In this document: positions 56,750-64,000 of the stretch, piece after piece
How the letters are laid out: the number at the start of each line of letters is the position of its first letter
Position numbering within the stretch: position 1 is the stretch's first letter
Origin: Volvariella volvacea V23
Taxonomy: Eukaryota; Basidiomycota; Agaricomycetes; Agaricales; Pluteaceae
DNA: 64,000 nucleotides
Direction of reading: 5' to 3'
Assembly (NCBI GenBank): GCA_000349905.1
Contig: KB722779.1
Location: 1 to 64,000 of the forward strand
Made by a program: the position numbers and the translations under genes
Notes under the pieces: model-generated
The model's input: only the letters and a program-made list of their open reading frames with translations
Told to the model about the DNA's origin: nothing
Database searches by the model: none

Positions 56750-58977
56750 ATGTATCGTACCCTCCCTGCGACTGGCCGTGTCGCTTCGCGCCCCTATAGG
56801 GCCGTTCGGGTCGTAAAGAGAGTGAGTATAAGCGCTCATTTTTTCTTACTTCCGAACCCCCATACCAATACACTACGCATTTGTTGTGTGTATGAATTCA
56901 TGAATATCTCTATTGGCAATCTGTTCGGGTGACTTTATTCGAAAAGCTGACGTATTTGTAATTTTAGCGTCTGACAACTGATTCCGGCACAATCGCCCCA
57001 CCAAAGAAAAAGCGAAGCATCGTCCGACGCATATTATTTACCACCACTGCTCTGGGCGGTACATTCTACGTCGGAAGTACATTCGTTTCGTTTCACAGTC
57101 AGGCCTACTATGACTTTTTCTCGGAAAAAGTCCCATTCGGTCAAGAAATGATCGAGTACGGCGAAGCGAACCACTGGGATAGGTTGACGGTGTCGGACGT
57201 GATTGAAGCAGGAACGGATGCGGCTTTTGCAGTCAAGCATTTTGTGACGGACTTGTATAATGGGACTAGCACGTCCTCAGCTATTGTCGAGGAAGCGAAA
57301 CAATCTGCGGAAAAGAAGGGTCAGGAGGCGAAGGAGAGCGTGAAGCCCATTGTGGAAGTGGTGAAGACCAAGGTCGATGAGGTGAAGGAGACGGCAAAGC
57401 AGGACGCGGAGAAAGTTGAGGCCTCTGCAAAGGAGGAATCAGATAAAGTAGTTGCAGAGGTCAAGGAAGGCGTGGAGAAGGCAGAAGTTGTTCTCACTAC
57501 CAAGCCAACCGAAGCCCCAGCTGCACCTGCTGAAGCTGCTGAGCCCGTCAAGGATACCCAAGCTGAAGAAGCCAAGCCAGACCCCAGTGTCTACGTCGCA
57601 CCCCTACCTGTTGGATTTGAACCGCCTCCGGGTTACTCCCGCCCTGCTCCCAAAAAGGTCGCACCTCCACCACAACAAGCTGATGCAGCGTCCACACCGA
57701 CATCAGAGTCAGTGAACCTGCCTCTAGTCGCTCCCGCTGTATCCTCTCTAGGTGAATCCGAACCTATCATCTCCCACCTGGCCGGAACAATCGACAACCT
57801 CGCTTCATATCTCGCCTCCAATCCTACAGCCGCTTCCAAAGCGACTGACGTACTAGAAACTGCCAAAACTGATTTGACTGCTCTAGCTGAACGTATCGAC
57901 AAGGCAAGAGAAGAGGAACGTGTTGCACTAGAGGCAAAATTGGATGAGCAGACTCGAGCATATACCGTCAAGTTGATGGAACTTGAGATGGAGGCTCAGG
58001 ATAAGTTGGACAGTCAGGAAGAGGGTTTCAGAAAGTTCTTCGAGGAGGAACGGGCCAAGCTCATCCAGGCGTATAGAGCGAAACTAGATCAGGAACTTCG
58101 CACACAAACCGACTTGATCAACGAGCGGTAAGCAATCACCTTTCTTCTCGCAAACTCGTCAAGAATGTACTCATCATCCTTGCAGACTGAAGGAAGAGGT
58201 CATCGCACAAGGAATCGAACTCCAACGACGCTGGATCCGCGAAATCAAAGTCCGCGTCGAACTCGAACGCGGCGGCCGTCTCGCCAAACTCGACGAGCTC
58301 TCCGCGGGCCTCAAACGCCTCGAGTCGATCGCGCTCGACAACTCGTCCTACCTCGACGAAAACATCCGCGTCCACTCCTTGTGGTCCGCTATCCGCGCAC
58401 TGCACACCACGGCTCTGACTCGTCCGGAGAGACAGCCTTTCCGTGATGAGCTGAGAAGGTTGAGGCACATTGCTTCGGCAAAGGAGGATCCGGTGGTTCA
58501 CACTGCGCTGGAGTCGCTTGAGGCTAGCGATGTGCCGGATTACGGTGTCGAGCCGTTCGCCGATCTCGCTACTTGGTTCACAAGTAAAGTGTCGCCCCGC
58601 GTCGCGGAAGTTGCTCTCGTGCCCGAGGAGAATGCTGGTGTGTTGACGTACCTTGCCAGTCGGGTGTTGTCTGGGTTGAGGTTCAAGAGAACGGGACTGG
58701 TGGAGGGTGATGATGTGCTGAGCGTTTTGGCGAGAGCGGAGCATCACCTTAATGAGAAGAATTTGGATAGTGCGGCTAGGGAGCTGAATCAGCTGAGAGG
58801 GCCTGCGAAGGTTCTTTTGCAGGATTGGCTGCAGGCTGCACGGAGGAGGTTGGAAGTCCAACAAGCACTAGAGGTGCGTTCATCTTGAAATCCTATAAAA
58901 ATGAGGGCTAACGATGATTGTTTTATTTGCAGATCGTTCAGACACAAGCGACACTGGCATCGTTGTTGGTCATATAA
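56750..58977 (+). CDS. MIC60: MICOS subunit MIC60 (mitofilin)
   Basis: MIC60 is the core of the MICOS complex, which holds crista junctions in the mitochondrial inner membrane and contacts the outer membrane. Start MYRTLPATGRVASRPYRAVR is a classic basic import presequence. After an intron comes IVRRILFTTTALGGTFYVGS, the single membrane segment, then YYDFFSEKVPFGQEM. A long Lys/Glu/Ala-rich coiled coil follows (57290-57480), then an Ala/Pro linker and a second coiled coil. The mitofilin signature is in the last third: GELQRRWIREI-like region (IELQRRWIREIKVRVELE), HSLWSAIRALHTTAL, LNEKNLDSAARELNQLRG and LLQDWLQAARRRLEVQQALE. The short last exon is 58933-58977. The gene looks intact. Confidence 0.9.
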
Positions 58978-59125
58978 TTTCTCATTCCGATAGATCCTAG
59001 AGTAATATACAGACGATGGACTAGATGAAAGCATCGGGAGTGACTAGTGAATGCGTATGAGCAAAGAAAACACAGTGAGTAGAGGAACGTTTCAGTCCAT
59101 ATGAGCAATGAGTCTACGTCAAGTC

Positions 59126-60602
59126 CTACAACGGGCCTTGCATCTGCATTGGGGGTATGCCCATCTGCATGGGAGGAACGCCTCCTGGAATTTGACCCAT
59201 ATGCATTCCAGGGATACCCATTCCATCCATCATACCTCCCATTTGCATAGCACCATGTCCATTCAAGGCACACTCACAAATGACCTGTGCCCTCCGTACA
59301 ACGGTCTGAGAATGAGAGTGAGATGAGGTGATTACAACCGGTATGGACGCAAACGCACCTGAACATTATCCCCATACTTCCCATTCGGCAACAAAGGCCC
59401 CCGCGTAACTTTCACCAACCCCGGGAAGATCGTCGCCCCAACTCTATCTGGCTCGCCTCTCTCGCTCCTCAAGCACCTCTTTACCAGCTCGATCTGTCTC
59501 GGATACAGCGTGCTCCCCAGCTCTGGCACAAAGGCTCTGTAGAACGCGTCGCCCATGCCCACGCCGGAGCTGTGCAGCATGCGGGAGAAGCTGTAGGCGG
59601 ATTCGAGGACGGATACACCACCGATGGCAGGAATCGCGTGGTCGAGGAGCTTCATGAGTTCGGGGACGTGTTCGTGCAGGATGCTGAGAGTCATGTCGGG
59701 TGTGCATTGCTCGACGGCGGCGGAGAAGGTTTGGCGGCGCCATACCGATGCGACTGTGGGATCGCCTGCAAAAGGTGAACGATGTTAAGTCGTCGAAGCA
59801 TGTGTCTGGGAAAGGAAGGGATAGAACTCACGAGCAAAAATATGCTCATGTATCCTCGTCAACTGTACATTCGCCTCGCTCGAATTTGTAACAATCAAAC
59901 AGTTGATGATTCCTTCTGATATCGTCTCTGAAATTGCATGACGGAGGTACGATTGGAGCTGCATCGTCGACACGTTCGCGGAGGGCGTGTATTCGACGCC
60001 GTTGCCTACATCGTTGACGATGGCTTCGCAGATAGAAGTAAGCGGATGTGTGGTGTTGCGCACAACCTCGGCAGCCCACCGGTTGATGAGCTTGTCTAGC
60101 TGAGAGGCTGCGTTCTGTGATGAGGGAAGTGGGTGTGATGAGGGGTGGGCATGGGATGGATGTACGAGAAGAAGCTTACTCGGATGGAGAAATCGTCGAC
60201 GGTGTTGCCAGCCTTTCCGTGTCTTGAAGGCTCACTTCCTCCCTCCAACAATGCGATCCTAGCTCGTAGTTGTGCGTTGAGCTTTTCTTGCTCCTCGAGT
60301 TGTTGGCGTTGTTGCTCGACTTTTTCGTGAGCCAACCTCTACTCGGGTGGTGATCAGTGATCCGCCAGTGTGAAATTACACAATGTGCAGTGATTGCGAA
60401 GATGATACCCGAGCCGACAAAGAACAGAAAGATCAATCAAGCATCCACGGCTATGTGGCAAAAGGAAACCCACAAAGTTGGTCAAAGCATAGTTGTATTG
60501 CTCTAGAGGAACAACCTCCTGTGGCAAACGTTGTTGGATCTGTTGAGGCTGCCCTGGGTGCTGTTGGTACTGCATGGGCGGTTGTTGCTGTTGGTACGCC
60601 AT
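59126..60602 (-). CDS. Unrecognised protein: Gln-rich start, coiled coil, folded core, Met/Gly-rich tail
   Basis: I do not recognise the family. The start is MAYQQQQPPMQYQQHPGQ, a Gln/Pro-rich disordered stretch. Then comes VPLEQYNYALTNF and, after an intron, a coiled coil (EKVEQQRQQLEEQEKLNAQL). The folded core is helical: AASQLDKLINRWAAEVVRN, ISETISEGIINCLIVTNSSE, ANVQLTRIHEHIFARDPTV, MLHSSGVGMGDAFYRAF and LYPRQIELVKRCLRSER. The tail is Met/Gly/Pro-rich (GMMDGMGIPGMHMGQIPGG), ending QMQGPL with the stop at 59126-59128. The tail recalls chaperone-like or RNA-associated Met/Gly tails, without proof. It is convergent with MIC60 and 150 bases away. Confidence 0.72.
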
Positions 60603-61288
60603 GTGGAATGTGCCAAATCTTCAAGCTTCAGGCCCGGTCGGTAATGTCGAAACTAGGATGCGAGATGGTGACTGTTAAGAGGTGGGGTTGAATGCAAAAT
60701 GCAGGTTGTCATTTGTGTTATGATGGCACCCTTTCTTTTCGTGGTCTGCAGCGGTGATGTGGCTTATTTCAGCAACCGGAGTCACCGCCACCACAGACCC
60801 AGAAAGGACGAGCCTGGGCGCTAGTCTGTGCTCGTGCTGTGCTCGTGCTATGGTCCAGCCGATCTCGTTAAATGATCAATAGGGCGCAATATCAAAATGT
60901 CAGTGAGTACAAGGCAACTAAGCGCTCAGGCGAGGTTTTGGAGCTCGGTTACTTCGCCAAATCTAGGCGCCCGTTAGGAAGGGTCCATCCTCAAGGTGTC
61001 AAGATATCACGCCCAATTCCATCTTGAGCAGATGAAGACAAGTTAACAGCTCCCATCTCCACATCTGCACTGCCACTTGCGTCTGTTCATCCACTCAATC
61101 CTGCTCACGAACCGTGCATTTATCTAGCTTTAGACCCTGCTATATTGTTAGCTTAACATTGGCATGGTTCGTGTGGTGGACGTCTGCTCTTAGTGGCCAT
61201 CCTCTAGGCGGATCAGTATACCAAGGCACCACGGTTTGTCTCCTTTCATAGTTCTACACGTCGTGGACATATTATCGATCCCTCACAG
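60603..61288. other. Intergenic, no gene seen
   Basis: Promoter side of the minus gene and the unplaced first exon of the STAND gene probably lie here. I could not define the latter's start codon. Confidence 0.35.
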
Positions 61289-63368
61289 CTTCAGGATCAG
61301 CGGACAGGCCTACCAGTCACCAGGAGACCAATTTCTTCACAAACGCGAAAGGCATCCAGATCGATGGAAACGTGATCAATGCTGGAGGAAGCGTCCAATT
61401 CCACTACTCTGTGCCGTTCGGAGGTTAGTGTTCTGTGGCCTATATAACTCACTGCCTAATCGTGTTCAAGGACTAGCTCGGAAGAATTACTTAGGCGCAG
61501 CTGCTCTAAGGCCACTTTCAAAGGTGCTCATGCTTGCCGACACGCAAGAATCCCGTGAAGACATGCGTCTGATCCTCACATCAGGCTTCGACTCGATTCG
61601 CAGACGTCGGCAGTCGGTGGTGGGCGGTCGTCAATGGCCCTATGAACGCTATATCGATAAAAATAAAAATATTTCATCTGCAGAAGGCCAATTTATCTAT
61701 GTCCTCACCATTCTTAGGTGGTTGGACGACGACGAGGGAGATCCTGTGAATAGGATTCAATGCATCTTCAAAACACCCAATGATGAAAAGGCCCACGCAT
61801 TTGCACCACTTGATCGCCTTTATAACGCCGTAGTCACGTCCGCGTGCTCAAAGAAGACAGGAGATCTGGTTCTTCCGTGCTTACTTTTAATTACTGCAAC
61901 GGAGGATCAATGTCGACTGAAAGACTTGCAGAGGTTAAGTCATCTATTGGGGATTAAACTAAATCACCTCCAGATCGCTCTGCAGCCCTTGCACTCCGTT
62001 CTCAAAATGCCCAAGCTACGCTTCGACGGTATCGAGGTCTACCACAGATCCTTCACAGAATACCTTTACGATAGCACGAGAAGCGGTGATTACTGCATAT
62101 CCAACTTCATGCCCAAGGTTACCACGTCCTTACTGCCAAAGGCTATTAGATGGGCGAACGCGGATGTGCTGGAACCTGATGCAAAACGCTTCATGTTATG
62201 GCTTCACCTTCAAGATTCTATCCCCGAAAAGAACTTTTCGTTTACACCAGAACTCTTGAATACTCTTGCTCGGGTGAATGCCAGCCATTGGCTGAGAGTA
62301 GGCCTATTATTTGCACCATTTAGTTGGACTGTAGCCAGGAACAACTACAATGGATTTCAACGACGATTGGCGCACTGTCTTCCAGAAGAAGAGAGGGTAT
62401 GCAGTCTTTATATACTAGAGTCATTGCTGCCTAACGATGACAGTTACAGGACCGATTACACGTCACCTTCCCTCATGACCTTTTTCCACCTCCTGGTCCT
62501 GCGTCTGTTGAAAGTATAGTACAGCACGTGCTCTGCAACTGGGTACGAGACCTTCAATCTGGGATGTTATCACCTAAAGAGGTGGTGGTGTTCCTGTACA
62601 TACTCTTCTCGTATGCGACGGTAGGACGCACAAATGAGGCTCTCGACGCAAGTTGTGAGCCTAGTCGTCATCGTGATGCTTTAACTTCTGAGGATATTGT
62701 TTACCGCTGCATTAGCGGTGGAGGTGTCAATCTCCTTCCTAGTCAGCTGCACACTTGCAAGGCCCGAAACCTTGTTCTTGGCGCTCGTGAATACCTGGCC
62801 AGTAAGCACACTCATGATGTACAGTACTTCTTGTCCCACCTGGCTACACAACGATGTTCCGACTTACCACCTATTATGATCACACTCATGGACTCGATTT
62901 TTACCCCAGTAGACATTTTATGTTCTGCTAAGATGGAGGAATACAGGCTGTTTCAGTAGGTCTTATAGCGTATAATTTATTCGTAGGCTTACTCCGTTGA
63001 TTCCAGCAATAGTATTTGGGATTGGCTGAAGCGTCGTAGCTTAGAAGCAACAATTGGAGTTGACCGACGAAGCTTATTGGCATTGAAGTTTATTGTGCCA
63101 CAATATCACCAGTTTCCAGAAGCCTTCCCATTACTCGAAGTGAGTCTTTCCTTGAGATTGCACACCATGTCTGATAATATTGGCGTAGGCCTGTCGAAAT
63201 GTCATCCCGACTTCTCTTCTAGCACTTTTGTCGGACCCTAGACATGTAGACCTCTCTGAATTGGATTCAACGATAGACAAGGAAATAGCTAAACTCCCCA
63301 TCGAATGCAATTGCGATGAAATGCTCGGCCTTGAACACGACTGGGACAAAGATTCGTACCTTTACTGA
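61289..63368 (+). CDS. NACHT/STAND-family protein lacking the NACHT core
   Basis: Mushroom genomes carry many NACHT-type STAND proteins, thought to act in non-self recognition. This one has the typical N-terminal opening FFTNAKGIQIDGNVINAGGS (about 61330-61390). A short intron follows, and then the frame continues at once in the late ATPase lid: SKVLMLADTQESREDMRLIL, GQFIYVLTILRWLDDDEGDP. The winged-helix region is next: LGIKLNHLQIALQPLHSVL and IEVYHRSFTEYLYDSTRSG. The Walker A, Walker B and sensor motifs are absent. Helical C-terminal parts follow over further introns (near 62397-62451, 62966-63025 and after 63139), ending DWDKDSYLY at 63366-63368. I found no WD40 or other repeats. The start is undefined: the first supported exon begins at an acceptor at 61288. 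It is either a domain-loss variant or a decayed gene. Confidence 0.68.
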
Positions 63369-64000
63369 TGGTCACCACTGGCACCGTTCGTACTTTTGGC
63401 CGTTATCTCCCTACTGCCTACAAACAGCACAACCGTATGACGAGTCAACTATGATGCACCTGGTGTTCTACCGCATGTACTTGAACCGCGGGTCGCAACG
63501 TCGACGCCTCTTCAATAAATGGATTCTATCCTCATCACCCTCAGGATTACAGTAGCCAGTAGTCACGGTTTCACACAAGTTGGATCCCTACAACCCGCCA
63601 ATCCTCTGGAATAGGCAATGCATACCGACTCGGTGGGGTATGCGAGGTCCTCAATGGACGACCGATCGCACAACTAGGGACATGTGAGGCAGAGGTTGCA
63701 GCTGCATCCAAGCGTCCATCGCCCAACACTCGAATTCCAGATTACCGAATCTAGCTAACTCTGGCTTGTGACGATGAAGTCGATGGGGAGGAATGACCCC
63801 CGTGACGGTACTTTCAAGGATGGGGAAAAGAGCTTCATTTACAGGGGAAAGGCATACTGTACATCTTTGACCCCCTATATTTTGCTGTAGCTTTAGAATA
63901 ACATATAAGCGAACAGGATCTTAACCACCCACCATAACCACTGAAGTTCCAGACTACTATCAGCCAAACGCTCGTCTGACGTTGCAGCTAGAGGATACCG
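63369..64000. other. Window end, no gene seen
   Basis: One plus frame at 63316-63555 runs over the STAND gene's end in another frame and is a shadow. The remainder shows nothing recognisable. Confidence 0.4.

Overview
The window is nuclear DNA from a filamentous basidiomycete, most likely an Agaricomycete. Genes are split by many introns of about 50-60 bases, mostly GT-AG. Base composition looks close to balanced by eye. Several families are typical of mushroom-forming fungi: a FunK1-type kinase, a mushroom-style NACHT/STAND protein and an NsdD-type GATA factor. I could recognise no rRNA, tRNA, CRISPR array or intact transposon.

Layout, left to right. An unrecognised gene cut by the window edge (2-1317). 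A family-16 protein methyltransferase (minus) divergent from a peroxisomal adenine-nucleotide-type carrier (plus). A long conserved protein with a PB1-like end (6.9-9.5 kb, minus). An oligopeptide transporter (10.9-14.6 kb) with two apparent inactivating lesions. A poorly explained stretch (14.6-17.5 kb) with weak coding relics. Mediator subunit MED22 (17.6-18.2 kb). A tandem array of three tiny Tyr/Gly/Ser/Asn-rich genes (19.6-21.35 kb). The GATA factor (23.4-26.0 kb). A 4.6 kb gene-poor stretch. A TauD-type dioxygenase and a crotonase ending in SKL (30.6-34.3 kb, both minus). A Ser/Arg/Pro-rich protein that probably continues through a long intron (34.6-39.4 kb). A stand-alone cytochrome b5 protein and a SAM methyltransferase in close tandem (39.9-41.8 kb, minus). 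Two divergent arrestin-like paralogues (42.9-44.9 kb minus, 49.4-51.3 kb plus) flanking 4.5 kb without a recognisable gene. A degenerate region with diverged duplicates and FunK1 kinase pieces (52.3-56.7 kb). MIC60/mitofilin (56.75-58.98 kb). A Gln-rich/coiled-coil protein of unknown role (59.1-60.6 kb). A STAND-family protein that lacks its NACHT nucleotide-binding core (61.3-63.4 kb).

Housekeeping functions are spread among accessory ones. Two are peroxisomal (the carrier and the SKL-tailed crotonase), one shapes mitochondrial cristae (MIC60) and one belongs to the transcription machinery (MED22). They are not arranged as a metabolic gene cluster. The accessory parts (transporter relic, kinase fragments, NACHT-less STAND gene, tiny-gene array) carry the signs of gene birth and decay.

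The observations I rate highest are: the three-gene array built on a nine-residue Gly/Tyr repeat, with a shared upstream element in two copies; the crotonase last intron with two acceptors eight bases apart, only one of which yields the peroxisomal SKL tail; the doubly damaged transporter; and the clean loss of the NACHT core in the STAND gene. All gene models were spliced by eye, so exon edges are predictions.
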